Source: Tundrisphaera sp051175315 (GTDB lineage: Bacteria > Planctomycetota > Planctomycetia > Isosphaerales > Isosphaeraceae). Taken from it: 64,000 nt of DNA. The translations under genes were made by a program, and so were the position numbers. The stretch spans positions 5,580,001 to 5,644,000 of the forward strand of contig NZ_CP195100.1 of assembly GCF_051175315.1 (NCBI RefSeq), read 5' to 3'. Every line of letters starts with the position of its first letter. Position 1 is the stretch's first letter. This document shows positions 36,343-45,710 of this stretch, in pieces. Under the pieces are notes generated by a model, which worked only from the letters and a program-made list of their open reading frames with translations, ran no database searches and had not been told where the DNA came from.

Positions 36343-37356
36343 GTGACGGAGCACCGCGACATCACAGGCCGGTTCGAAGCCGACGCCCCCGACGAATCGC
36401 GTCGGGGGTCGACGCGCCGGTTTGCGCGGTTGGTGGCCCACCCGACCGCACGTCGCCTGTCCGTCTCGCGCCTCATGCTAGCCTTCCTCGCGATCGCGGC
36501 GATCGTCGGCGGGATCTATGTGGTCGGCGGATGGGCGCTCCGATCGTCGGGCGACTGGCTCCAGTCCCAGCCCTCCCAGCAGATCGCTCTCAGTGACGTC
36601 CGGCTGGTCCCGCCCCCGGACCCCTGGATCCGCTCCGGCTCGGCCCAGTTCCTCAAGGCCATCGGTTCGGGCGATCGCATCTCGCTCCTGACGCTGGATC
36701 TGGACGAACTCCGCAAATCGCTCCGGCTCTGCCCCTGGGTCAAGGATGTGGGCCGGATCGAGAAGGCCCACGGCTCGTTGACGATCCCGCTGACGTACTA
36801 TCAGCCGGTGGCGATGGCCCAGTTCGAAGGGGGCCGGATCGTCATCGACCGCGATGGGGTCATCCTCCCGGCCCAGGACCTGGCCTGGGAGACGGCCGAC
36901 CCCAAATCCCGGAGGCTAAGGGGGCGCGCCGAGCCCTTGATCCTCTTGGAGGGGTTCGATGGTCCCGATCAGATCAAGGCGGGTTCATACTGGGGTCGGG
37001 AAGGGAGAGTTGACCTCAAGGTGCTCCGGGCCGCCCGGCTGGCCGACTTCCTCACGACATCCGCGATGGCCGATGGTCCCGAGGCGATTCGATTCGCCGC
37101 GATCGCTCCGCCCAATCCCCCCGACCAGGGCCTCTTCGCAAGCACCACGAAAAATGTCCCCGTCTACTGGGGGTGGTCGCCAGAGGTTGAGACGCCCGGT
37201 CAGCCCAACGCGGCGGAAAAATGGGCCATGCTCCGGGATTGGGTCAAGGATCATGGGATGCCCCGGGTGACGGCCCCCAACTACCTTTACTTCACCCCGA
37301 CCGGCTTGCAGGACCATAAAGATACCCTGACGCGCCGCCCGACCCGGGATCCATGA
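36343..37356 (+). CDS. FtsQ/DivIB-like membrane protein
   Basis: About 337 residues with FtsQ topology: a charged cytosolic N-terminus, one TM helix (LMLAFLAIAAIVGGIYVVGGWAL), then a POTRA-like domain with ISLLTLDLDELRKSLRLCPWVKDV and LTIPLTYYQPVAMAQFEGG, matching the FtsQ pattern of repeated R/K-x-P-x-A. A conserved-looking VIDRDGVIL follows. A GTG at 36343 has GGAGGGG 8 nt before it and is preferred over a TTG at 36310. It follows murB by 66 bp, so the order murC-like, murB, ftsQ keeps part of the classical division and wall cluster. It probably helps wall synthesis or division; FtsZ is not in the window. Confidence 0.75.
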   Translation: MTEHRDITGRFEADAPDESRRGSTRRFARLVAHPTARRLSVSRLMLAFLAIAAIVGGIYVVGGWALRSSGDWLQSQPSQQIALSDVRLVPPPDPWIRSGSAQFLKAIGSGDRISLLTLDLDELRKSLRLCPWVKDVGRIEKAHGSLTIPLTYYQPVAMAQFEGGRIVIDRDGVILPAQDLAWETADPKSRRLRGRAEPLILLEGFDGPDQIKAGSYWGREGRVDLKVLRAARLADFLTTSAMADGPEAIRFAAIAPPNPPDQGLFASTTKNVPVYWGWSPEVETPGQPNAAEKWAMLRDWVKDHGMPRVTAPNYLYFTPTGLQDHKDTLTRRPTRDP

Positions 37357-37452
37357 CGATCGGGTCGGGAAGTTCGATCGTCCGGGCGTCCCATTCCTGA
37401 TGGCGACCCGCGCCGCCCGTCGAACCGTCCGAGCATTTGGGGGTCCACCGTC

Positions 37453-39399
37453 ATGGCGAGTCAGCTTGGCCCGAAGTGGTTGAACCGTGTGAACCGGATG
37501 GCGGCGCCCACCCACGCCGGTCGCCTGGGCCGATATGCCCTGCTCGCCGATCAGGTCAACGCCCTGGAGTCGACCCTGGAGGCGGAGACCGACGCCCAGC
37601 TCAAGGCACGCAGCACCGCCCTCAAGCTCCGCGCCCGGCAGGGCGACTCGCTCAACGGACTTTTGCCCGAGGCCTTCGCCCTCACCCGCGAGGCCGCCAA
37701 AAGGACCGTCAAGCAGCGCCACTATGACGTTCAGCTCGTCGGCGGGGCCGCGATCCACTTCCGATGCCTGGCCGAGATGGAGACGGGCGAAGGGAAGACC
37801 CTGGTCGCCACCCTCCCGGCCTACCTGAACGCGCTGACGAGCAAGGGCGTCCACGTCATCACCGTCAACGACTACCTGGCCCAGCGCGACGCCGACTTCA
37901 ACACCCCGGTCTTCCAGATGTTGGGGATGACGGTCGGCTGCATCCAGACCGGCCAGCCCGACGCGGCCCGGCGGATGGCCTATGCCTGCGACATCACCTA
38001 CGGCACCAGCAAGGAATTCGGTTTCGACTTCCTCCGCGACGAGCTGAAGCGGCTCCAGCTCGGCGATAACCCCCGCAAGACGTTCGAGCAGGCCTTCATC
38101 GGCCAGACCAGCAACGGCGGCGACTCGCCGGTCCAGCGCGGGCATTCGTTCGCCATCGTCGACGAAGCCGACTCGATCCTGATCGACGAAGCCCGGACCC
38201 CGCTCATCATCGGGGCCAATAATCAGCCGACCCAGGAGGAGGCCGCCGCCTACCTGGGGGCCGACCAGCTGGCCGCGACACTGGTCCGGGGCAAGGACTT
38301 CAAGTACGACCCGGCCGAGCGCAAGGCCGAACTGAACATGTCGGGTCGCCGCAAGGTCCAGGCGGTCGCCGGCCACTCCTCGTTCGGGATGCTCACCGTC
38401 GACGGGCTCTACGAGTATGTCGAGCGGGCGCTGCGGGCCCAGATCGCCTACATCAAGGATCGCGACTACGTCGTCTTCGACGGCGAGATCGTCATCGTCG
38501 ACGAGTTCACCGGCCGAATGATGCCCGGCCGCCAGTGGCAGGACGGGCTCCACCAGGCGATCCAGGCCAAGGAACGGCTCGAAATCACCCTGGAAACGAT
38601 CACCGCCGCCCGCGTGACGGTGCAGGACTTCTTCCTCCGATACAAGAAGCTCGCCGGGATGACCGGCACGGCGTCCTCCGACGCCCGCGAGCTGAAGCGG
38701 GTCTACAAGGTCAACGTCTTCAAGGTCCCCACCAACCGGCCGGGGCGACGGTCGTGGGTCAATGACCGCGTCTTCTCAACCGAGGACGAGAAGTTCCAGG
38801 CCGTGGCCGATCAGATCGTCGCGTGGCACGGCAAGGGGGTGCCGGTGCTGATCGGTACCCGCTCGATCGAAAAGTCCGAGAAGCTGAGCGCCCTGCTCCA
38901 CGTCGCCAAGATCGAGCACCAGATCCTCAACGCCAAGAACCACGAGATCGAGGCCCAGATCGTGGCGCAGGCCGGCGGGCCGGGCAAGGTGACGGTGGCC
39001 ACCAACATGGCCGGCCGAGGGACCGACATCAAGCTGCTCCCCGAGATCGCCGCCCAGGGCGGGCTCCACGTGATCGGGACGGAGCGGCACGAATCGCGGC
39101 GGATCGACCGACAGCTCGCCGGACGCTGCGCCCGCCAGGGAGACCCCGGCTTCTGCCAGTTCTTCGTGTCGCTGGAAGACGAGATCATCGAGGCCTACGG
39201 CGAAAAGCCCGCGATGCGGATCCGCAAGCGCTATCGCGGCAGGGGCGAGTTGACCAGCCTCCGGATGCGCCGGCTCGTCCTCGCGGCCCAGGCCCGCAAG
39301 GAACGGCAGCACTACCGCGACCGCAAGATGCTGATGCAGTACGAGAAGCAGAGGGCCGACATGCGGAAGAACATGGGCCTGAACCCCGTGCTCGGTTGA
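37453..39399 (+). CDS. secA: Short SecA-type preprotein translocase ATPase
   Basis: 648-residue SecA ATPase; typical SecA has 800-900 or more. The motor domains are intact: Walker A LAEMETGEGKTLVATLPAYL, DEAD-like VDEADSILIDEARTPLIIG, a preprotein-crosslinking segment, FDGEIVIVDEFTGRMMPGR, FLRYKKLAGMTGTASSDA, ATNMAGRGTDIKL, and motif VI as GTERHESRRIDRQLAGRCARQGDPG. After this only about 80 residues remain, so most of the helical wing and the zinc-binding tail are missing. There is no frameshift and the end looks natural. It is probably an accessory (SecA2-like) motor alongside a full-length SecA elsewhere; the latter is inference. Confidence 0.88.
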   Translation: MASQLGPKWLNRVNRMAAPTHAGRLGRYALLADQVNALESTLEAETDAQLKARSTALKLRARQGDSLNGLLPEAFALTREAAKRTVKQRHYDVQLVGGAAIHFRCLAEMETGEGKTLVATLPAYLNALTSKGVHVITVNDYLAQRDADFNTPVFQMLGMTVGCIQTGQPDAARRMAYACDITYGTSKEFGFDFLRDELKRLQLGDNPRKTFEQAFIGQTSNGGDSPVQRGHSFAIVDEADSILIDEARTPLIIGANNQPTQEEAAAYLGADQLAATLVRGKDFKYDPAERKAELNMSGRRKVQAVAGHSSFGMLTVDGLYEYVERALRAQIAYIKDRDYVVFDGEIVIVDEFTGRMMPGRQWQDGLHQAIQAKERLEITLETITAARVTVQDFFLRYKKLAGMTGTASSDARELKRVYKVNVFKVPTNRPGRRSWVNDRVFSTEDEKFQAVADQIVAWHGKGVPVLIGTRSIEKSEKLSALLHVAKIEHQILNAKNHEIEAQIVAQAGGPGKVTVATNMAGRGTDIKLLPEIAAQGGLHVIGTERHESRRIDRQLAGRCARQGDPGFCQFFVSLEDEIIEAYGEKPAMRIRKRYRGRGELTSLRMRRLVLAAQARKERQHYRDRKMLMQYEKQRADMRKNMGLNPVLG

Positions 39400-39409
39400 T
39401 CGTCCCGGC

Positions 39410-40309
39410 TCACCTCGACCGCTGCAATAGGCGGTCGAGACGGGCCAGGTCGCCCAGGTGTTCGGAGGCGATGGCGATCCGTCGCCCGGGGTCGGGGTTC
39501 TCCCTCACCGCGGCCAGGTAGGACCGGAATTTCGGGGTTCGCCCCAGATCTTTGAGGAAGTAGTAGCCCAGCAACCAGGCCTCGACATATGCCGTGAGCT
39601 GGGTCGCTTCGTCCTCGAACAGGGCGTCCTCGGTGAGCAGGCGTTCCAGGGGGATCCAACGGTCGCCGCGGCGGCCGTCGAGCCTCAGGCGATTTGTCCG
39701 GCCGATCTCCCCGGTCCGCCTCGGCCCCCAGGTCTCGGCATAGGTGGCCAGGGATTCGCTGATGGCGACCGGGGTATCGTGGCTGCGGTCGAGCACGCCC
39801 GTGTTGAACGTCAACTGATGGACGGTCTCGTGCACCAGCGTGAACGTGTTGATCCGCAAGGCGTTGGGCGTGGCATCGGGCCCGCCGGATCGTGAATCGA
39901 ACGTCACCTGCTGGTTGGCCGTGAGGTCGTAATGGCCCCCCACCGCCTTCTCCAGGTCGTGCTGCTTCTCGAAGGCCGCGTAGGCCCGGGGGCTCGATAG
40001 AAGGATGACCCGGAGCTTCGCGGCGGGGCGGGTCAGGGCGAAGCCCTTCCGTTCGAAGTGCTTGCGATAATCGGCGGCCAGGGTTTCGCAGAGGCCAAGG
40101 GCCTCGACCATGAACGCTTTCGGTGCATCGCCGATCCCCTGGAAGGCCTCGGTCTCGACGGCCTGGAACGGTTCGAGCCCGGCCGCCTTGCCGGCCTCGC
40201 GGATCCGGTCCAGCTCAGCGGCGGCCCGGACCCGGGCGGGAGCCAGGGCGAGCGCGATGCTGCCGCGAAGCAGGGCGCGACGGCCGATCGTCCGACGACG
40301 GTCGTTCAT
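39410..40309 (-). CDS. Exported DUF1570-like putative metallopeptidase
   Basis: A 299-residue protein with a twin-arginine-like leader (RRTIGRRALLRGSIALALA, cleavage after ARVRA plausible) and a zinc-metallopeptidase-type HExxH as LVHETVHQLTFNTGV, with an acidic residue in ISESLATYAETWG that could be the third ligand. This arrangement is typical of DUF1570-family proteins common in planctomycetes. The C-terminal part is helical (AYVEAWLLGYYFLKDLG). It converges on secA with only 10 bp between. No substrate is known. The ATG at 40309 is chosen because it begins the Tat-like leader. Confidence 0.75.
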   Translation of the reverse strand: MNDRRRTIGRRALLRGSIALALAPARVRAAAELDRIREAGKAAGLEPFQAVETEAFQGIGDAPKAFMVEALGLCETLAADYRKHFERKGFALTRPAAKLRVILLSSPRAYAAFEKQHDLEKAVGGHYDLTANQQVTFDSRSGGPDATPNALRINTFTLVHETVHQLTFNTGVLDRSHDTPVAISESLATYAETWGPRRTGEIGRTNRLRLDGRRGDRWIPLERLLTEDALFEDEATQLTAYVEAWLLGYYFLKDLGRTPKFRSYLAAVRENPDPGRRIAIASEHLGDLARLDRLLQRSR

Positions 40310-40536
40310 GGGCGGGATCCCCGGGGACTCGGAACGGCACCGGCCGACGCAGCATTGTAGCGGGCCGGCGGCCGGGGTCGAGCGGGTCGGATTGACCGCC
40401 ATGCCATCGCGGGATAGAGTTGACTGGATCGACGCGGGTCCGCTGCGCGCCGACGGAGCACGCCACGATCGACCCCGGCTCGCGCCGCGATCCTGACCCC
40501 TTCCCGGCCCTTCCTTCCCTCGTTCCCGGGAACCCC

Positions 40537-42342
40537 ATGGCCTTCGATCCCCGGTTCATCCGCAACTTCTCGATCGTCGCCCATATCGACCACGGCAAGA
40601 GCACGCTGGCCGACCAGCTCCTGCTCCAGTCCGGCGCCATCACCCAGCGCGAGTTTCGCGAGCAGCTGCTCGACGACATGGACCTGGAGCGAGAGCGAGG
40701 GATCACGATCAAGGCGCGGGCCGTCGCCATCAACTATCTCATGGATGGCCAGAACTACGAGCTGAACCTGATCGACACGCCGGGCCACGTCGACTTCCAC
40801 TACGAAGTCTCGCGGAGCCTGGCGGCCTGCGAAGGGGCGATCCTGCTGGTCGATGCCACCCAGGGCGTCCAGGCCCAGACGGTGGCCAATGCCTACCTGG
40901 CGATCAACGGCGACCTGACCATCGTCCCGGCGCTGAACAAGATCGACATGCAGGCGGCCCGCCCCGACGAGATCCGCGAGGAGATCGAGTCGACCCTGGG
41001 CATCGACCCGTCCGAAGTCCTGGCCGTCAGCGGCAAGACCGGCGTCGGCGTGCCGGAGATCCTCCGGGCGATCATCGAGCGCATCCCGCCCCCGCCCGGC
41101 GATCCGAAGGCCCCGCTCCGCGCCCTGATCTTCGACAGCAAGTTCGACGACTATCAGGGGGTCGTGATCTACTTCCGGATCATCGACGGCAACATCAAGG
41201 TCGGCCAGAAGATCCGCCTGATGGCCGGGGAGACCGAGCACGAGGTGATCTCGCTCGGACAGTTCCGGCCTCGCGAGACCGCCTGCGAGAACCTCGGCGT
41301 GGGCCAGGTGGGCTACGTCACCGCCAACATCAAGCGGCTGGCCGACGTCCGGATCGGCGACACGATCACAGATGCCCTCCGCCCCGCGACCGACGCGTTG
41401 GAGGGGTATCAGGAGCCGGCCCAGGTCGTTTATTGCGGCCTGTTCCCGGCCACTCACAACCAGTTCGAGGACCTGCGGACCGCCTTGCAGAAGCTGTCGC
41501 TCAACGACGCCAGCTTCACCTTCGAGCCGGAATCGTCGGACGCTCTGGGCTTCGGCTTCCGCTGCGGGTTCCTGGGCATGCTCCACATGGAGATCGTCCA
41601 GCAACGCCTGGAGCGCGAGAGCAAGCTGATGCTCGTCCAGACCGCGCCCAACGTGACCTACGAGATCGTCACGAAGAAGGGCGAGACGCTCCACATCTCC
41701 AACCCGACCCGCATCCCCGACCCGGGTGAGATCGAGGAGTTCCGCGAGCCGGTCGCCAAGGTCAACTTCATCCTGCCGTCGGACTGCATCGGCGCGATCA
41801 TGCAGCTTTGCGAGGATCGCCGCGGCGTCTACCTCAAGACAGAGTACATGACGCCCACCCGCGCCATCCTCTCCTATGAGCTGCCGCTGGCCGAGATGAT
41901 CTACGACCTCTACGACAAGCTCAAGAGTTCGACCCGCGGCTACGGGACCATGGACTACGAGGTCCTGGGCTACAAGGCGAACGATCTCTGCCGCCTCGAC
42001 GTACTGGTGGCTGGGGCGAAGGTCGATGCCTTGTCGGTGGTCGTCCACCGCGCATTCGCCGAGCGGAGGGGCCGGAAGCTGGTCAAGAAGCTCCGCGCCG
42101 AGATCGATCGCCACCAGTTCGAGGTGGCCATCCAGGCGGCGATCGGCACGCGCGTCGTCGCCCGCGAGACGATCTCGGCCCTCCGCAAGAACGTGACCGC
42201 CAAGTGCTACGGCGGCGACATCAGCCGGAAGCGGAAGCTCCTGGAGAAGCAAAAGGAAGGCAAGAAGCGGATGAAGCAGGTGGGCAACGTGGAGATCTCC
42301 CAGGAAGCCTTCCTTTCGGTGCTCGACGACGGGGACGAATGA
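40537..42342 (+). CDS. lepA: Elongation factor 4 (LepA)
   Basis: Ribosome back-translocase GTPase, 601 residues. It has the G1 motif VAHIDHGKSTLADQLL, G2 RERGITIKARAVAI, G3 DTPGHVDFHYEVSRSL, G4 LNKIDMQAARP, then SAKT-like VSGKTGVGVPE. The LepA-specific C-terminal domain is present (YKANDLCRLDVLVAGAKVDA, then AIGTRVVARETISALRKNVTAKCYGGDISRKRKLLEKQ). ATG 40537 gives the normal N-terminus. It lies directly before the signal peptidase pair, an arrangement also seen in other bacteria (lepA-lepB), so co-expression is likely. Confidence 0.98.
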   Translation: MAFDPRFIRNFSIVAHIDHGKSTLADQLLLQSGAITQREFREQLLDDMDLERERGITIKARAVAINYLMDGQNYELNLIDTPGHVDFHYEVSRSLAACEGAILLVDATQGVQAQTVANAYLAINGDLTIVPALNKIDMQAARPDEIREEIESTLGIDPSEVLAVSGKTGVGVPEILRAIIERIPPPPGDPKAPLRALIFDSKFDDYQGVVIYFRIIDGNIKVGQKIRLMAGETEHEVISLGQFRPRETACENLGVGQVGYVTANIKRLADVRIGDTITDALRPATDALEGYQEPAQVVYCGLFPATHNQFEDLRTALQKLSLNDASFTFEPESSDALGFGFRCGFLGMLHMEIVQQRLERESKLMLVQTAPNVTYEIVTKKGETLHISNPTRIPDPGEIEEFREPVAKVNFILPSDCIGAIMQLCEDRRGVYLKTEYMTPTRAILSYELPLAEMIYDLYDKLKSSTRGYGTMDYEVLGYKANDLCRLDVLVAGAKVDALSVVVHRAFAERRGRKLVKKLRAEIDRHQFEVAIQAAIGTRVVARETISALRKNVTAKCYGGDISRKRKLLEKQKEGKKRMKQVGNVEISQEAFLSVLDDGDE

Positions 42343-42384
42343 CGCGGCGGCTCGCTGTACGGGCCGCTCCTCGGGGGGCGCAAG

Positions 42385-43881
42385 ATGGACGAGCGATCGG
42401 ACGGCCCGGAGCTTCGTGTCTCGACCGATGAGCCGGCCGACCGCCCGGGACGCGCCCCCGGAGACGATGGGATCCGCCGGCCGACCATCGAGTTCCTGAT
42501 CCTCCTGGGGATCGGGATCTTGCTACTTCGGACCTTCGCGGCCGAGGCCTACGTCGTGCCGACCGGTTCTATGGCGCCGACCTTGCTGGGCTATCACAAG
42601 GAAGTGACCTGCCCGAACTGCCGGTTCCCGTTCGTGGTCGGGATGGATGAACGCGGCCGGTCGCCCCGCCCGGTCTGCCCGAACTGCGGGCAGGATGACC
42701 TCGACCGCGAGGTCTCCGTGGAATGCAACGGCGACCGCCTCCTGGTCCAGAAGTTCTTCTTCGACGTCCGCACGCCCCGCCGCTGGGAAGTCGCCGTCTT
42801 CCAGAGCCCCGGGGAACCCGATCAGGCCTACGTCAAGCGCGTGGTCGCCCTGCCCGGCGAGTCGATCCAGGTGGTTGATGGCGATGTGTTCATCGATGGG
42901 TCCATCGCCCGCAAATCGCCCCGCGAGCAGAAGGCCACCCGGATCCTGATCCACGATGCCGCCTTCAAGCCGGCGGACGTGGACCGCTTCCCCAGGTGGA
43001 CCTTGCGGGTCGAAGGATCGCGCCGGCCCGCCCCGAGCGGGTGGAAGGACCTGGGGACCGGCTTCGTCCACGATCCGATCCCGGAGGCCGAGGACGAGGA
43101 CGCGATCGACTGGCTCAACTATCGCCATTGGGATCCGGATCGGGGCCGGTTCGGCCCGATACGGGATTTCTGCCCCTACAATGGCGGGGATCTCCGGGGC
43201 GACAACCTCGTCCGCGATCTGGCCTTCGAAGCGCAGGTCGCCCCGCAGGCCGGGGCGACCGGGCTGTTCATCCGGATCGACCATGGCGGGGACCGGTTCC
43301 TGGTCCGCATCCCGGTCGATGGTCAAGGATCCGTCGAGGTCCGCCGGAATGGCCGGACCCTGGAGACGACGGGACATACCCCGGGCCTTGCGTCCACGCC
43401 GGGCGGGACGCCGTCGTTCGCCCACCTCGAAGGCTCGACGATCGACCGTCGGCTGACGATCTCAATCGACGGCGTGCCGCTGTTCGACCCCATCGACTTC
43501 GAGAACGCGGCCGACGGGGTGTCGGGCAGCTTCGCCAGCCCTTTGGCGTTCGGGATCGGTGGGGGCGGCCAGGTTGAGGTGAAGGGGATCCGGATCTATC
43601 GGGACATCTTCTATACCGGGAGCCTCGCGGTCGGGCCCAGGCGGCCCTTCGGGGTGGATGCCCCATATCGGCTCGGCCCCGACGAATACTTCGTGCTGGG
43701 GGACAACAGCCCGGTCTCCAACGACTCGCGCTTCTGGGATGGGAGCCCGGTGGTGAGGGGGGACCGTTTCCTGGGGAAGCCCTTCCTGGTCCACCTGCCG
43801 GGCCAGGTCTTCGCCCTGAGCGTGTTCGGGCGATCGCTGGGCTGGATTCCCGACCCCCGCGAAATACGTTACATTCGTTGA
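42385..43881 (+). CDS. lepB: Signal peptidase I with zinc-ribbon and beta-sandwich inserts (copy 1)
   Basis: Membrane serine protease that removes signal peptides, 498 residues, about twice the simple form. It has one TM helix (EFLILLGIGILLLRTF), the nucleophile motif PTGSMAPT (S62), a CPNC...CPNC zinc-ribbon-like insert (C76, C79, C98, C101), the general-base lysine in YVKRVVALPGE (K151), a long insert (about 170-430), then GDNSPVSNDSR at 439-449. Within the insert, residues 266-411 read as a concanavalin-like beta-sandwich (LAFEAQVAPQAG to GIRIYRDIFYTG). GGGGGG lies 6 nt before the ATG. The catalytic dyad is intact, so activity is expected. Confidence 0.9.
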   Translation: MDERSDGPELRVSTDEPADRPGRAPGDDGIRRPTIEFLILLGIGILLLRTFAAEAYVVPTGSMAPTLLGYHKEVTCPNCRFPFVVGMDERGRSPRPVCPNCGQDDLDREVSVECNGDRLLVQKFFFDVRTPRRWEVAVFQSPGEPDQAYVKRVVALPGESIQVVDGDVFIDGSIARKSPREQKATRILIHDAAFKPADVDRFPRWTLRVEGSRRPAPSGWKDLGTGFVHDPIPEAEDEDAIDWLNYRHWDPDRGRFGPIRDFCPYNGGDLRGDNLVRDLAFEAQVAPQAGATGLFIRIDHGGDRFLVRIPVDGQGSVEVRRNGRTLETTGHTPGLASTPGGTPSFAHLEGSTIDRRLTISIDGVPLFDPIDFENAADGVSGSFASPLAFGIGGGGQVEVKGIRIYRDIFYTGSLAVGPRRPFGVDAPYRLGPDEYFVLGDNSPVSNDSRFWDGSPVVRGDRFLGKPFLVHLPGQVFALSVFGRSLGWIPDPREIRYIR

Positions 43882-43937
43882 GACGGGCGACTTCGACCGA
43901 CCGCTCGATGCCCGATGTCAGCCAGGGACCTCGCACG

Positions 43938-45650
43938 ATGAGTCGGACACCCACGATCCCCGCCCCTCAACCCAAGATGGCCCAGACCCCCCCTCCCCCT
44001 TCCAAGCCCAAGGAATCCTGGCGCGACCTGATCGAGCAGTTCGTCGTGGCCATCGTCCTGGCGATGCTGGTCCGCGGGTTCGATGCCGAGGCGTTCGTGA
44101 TCCCGACTGGATCGATGGCTCCCACGCTCATGGGCCGCCACAAGGAGATCAACTGCCCCCAGTGCGTGTTCCTCTACGCCATCAACGCCTCGGATGAGAG
44201 CGAGGCGATGGTCCGGCGGGGCCGCCTGGAGGAGGTCGGGATCTGTCCGAATTGCCGGTACACCGCCCGGGTCACCGACACCCCCAGCTACAAGGGGGAC
44301 CGGATCCTGGTCATGAAGTTCCCCTACGACCTGCCGTTCCTGCCCGGTTCCTCGGGCCCGAGCCGGTGGGACGTGGTGGTCTTCCACTACCCGGTCAATC
44401 CCGAGACCAATTACATCAAGCGGATGGTCGGCCTGCCCGGCGAAGACCTGCGTCTCAACCGGGGCGACATCCAGACCCGGCCGGGCGGCACCGCGGACGC
44501 CTTCCGGATTCAGCGCAAGCCGCTCCATCACCAGCGTGCGATGCAGATGACGGTCTACGACGACGCCCACCGCGCCGCGAAGCTCCGCGACCTCCACGAG
44601 TGGGATCGCTGGAAAGGGGCCGAAGGCTGGAAGGAAGAGACGCCCGGCCGCTATGTCGCATCGGACCCGGCCGGCGTCGAATGGTCGAGGCTGGCTTATC
44701 GCCACCTGATCCCCGACCCCGAGCAGTGGGCCGCGATCGAGGCCGGCGAGAAGCTCCCCCGGGCCCCCCGGCCCTCGCTGATCACTGACTTCTACGGCTA
44801 TAACAGCAACGTCGGCCAGAACCCGTACGACAACTGGCTCCAGTCCAACTGGGTCGGCGACCTGACCGTCTCCGGGCGGGTGGACGTGACCAAGGCGGTG
44901 GGCCATGTCCGTTTCGAGCTGGTCGAAGGCGGCGTGACCAACCGGTGCGAGTTCGACCTCGCGACCGGCAAGGCAACCCTCTACCACGGCGAGGCCAAGC
45001 TCGGCGAGGCGACCACCGCGCTGGTCGGGCTCGGCGGCCATGATGTCGAGTTTGCCAACGTCGACGATCGCCTGACCCTGTGGGTCGACGGCCAGACCCC
45101 ATTCGGCGACGGCCTCGTCTATGAAGAATCCCCGGACATGACCCTGGCGCCCGATGCGTCGGACCTCACCCCGGCCGGGGTGTCGATCCGGGATGGGGCC
45201 GCGGTCGCGGTGAGCGGCCTTGTCGTGAAACGCGATATCTACTATACCCTGGACCCGAGATTCCCCGACGTGAAGATCCCGGTCGGTCTTGGCGCGACCT
45301 CCGAGACAAGCCGCGTCATAGCGATGTTCGACTTCCTGTCCGATCCGGCCCAGTTCGCGGCCTTCGGCGAGTTGCCGCCGGGCGATCCCTACGCGATCCG
45401 CCCGGACCATTTCATGATGATGGGCGACAATAGCCCGAGGAGCTGGGATAGCCGGGCCTGGAATTCGGACGACAGGGCGTGGAGGACGGTGGAGCGGTCG
45501 AGCTGGGAAGTCCCGCGTTCGATGCTGATCGGCAAGGCGTTCTTCGTCTACTGGCCCCACGGTAAGCCGTTCGGCCCCGACATCCGCCTGAATCGCGACC
45601 TCCAGGTCCCCTTCCGCCCCTATGTCGAACGGATGAAATGGATCCGGTGA
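43938..45650 (+). CDS. lepB: Signal peptidase I with zinc-ribbon and beta-sandwich inserts (copy 2)
   Basis: Second type I signal peptidase, 570 residues, 56 bp after the first. TM helix LIEQFVVAIVLAMLVRGF, nucleophile S59 in IPTGSMAPTLMG, cysteines C73, C76, C103 and C106 (NCPQC and CPNCRY), lysine K161 in YIKRMVGLPGED, and MMGDNSPRSWDSRAW near 494-508. The insert between them includes a beta-sandwich-like stretch at about 304-437 (LTVSGRVDVTK to LVVKRDIYYTL). ATG 43938 is preferred, with AGGGA 9 nt upstream; an ATG at 43908 would add ten residues. It is clearly a diverged duplicate of copy 1, with both dyads retained, so different substrates are likely. Confidence 0.9.
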   Translation: MSRTPTIPAPQPKMAQTPPPPSKPKESWRDLIEQFVVAIVLAMLVRGFDAEAFVIPTGSMAPTLMGRHKEINCPQCVFLYAINASDESEAMVRRGRLEEVGICPNCRYTARVTDTPSYKGDRILVMKFPYDLPFLPGSSGPSRWDVVVFHYPVNPETNYIKRMVGLPGEDLRLNRGDIQTRPGGTADAFRIQRKPLHHQRAMQMTVYDDAHRAAKLRDLHEWDRWKGAEGWKEETPGRYVASDPAGVEWSRLAYRHLIPDPEQWAAIEAGEKLPRAPRPSLITDFYGYNSNVGQNPYDNWLQSNWVGDLTVSGRVDVTKAVGHVRFELVEGGVTNRCEFDLATGKATLYHGEAKLGEATTALVGLGGHDVEFANVDDRLTLWVDGQTPFGDGLVYEESPDMTLAPDASDLTPAGVSIRDGAAVAVSGLVVKRDIYYTLDPRFPDVKIPVGLGATSETSRVIAMFDFLSDPAQFAAFGELPPGDPYAIRPDHFMMMGDNSPRSWDSRAWNSDDRAWRTVERSSWEVPRSMLIGKAFFVYWPHGKPFGPDIRLNRDLQVPFRPYVERMKWIR

Positions 45651-45710
45651 TCCAGGCCCGAGCCCCACGACCGAGCCCGCCTCGCCACGCGATCATGGAG
45701 GATCGTCCTG

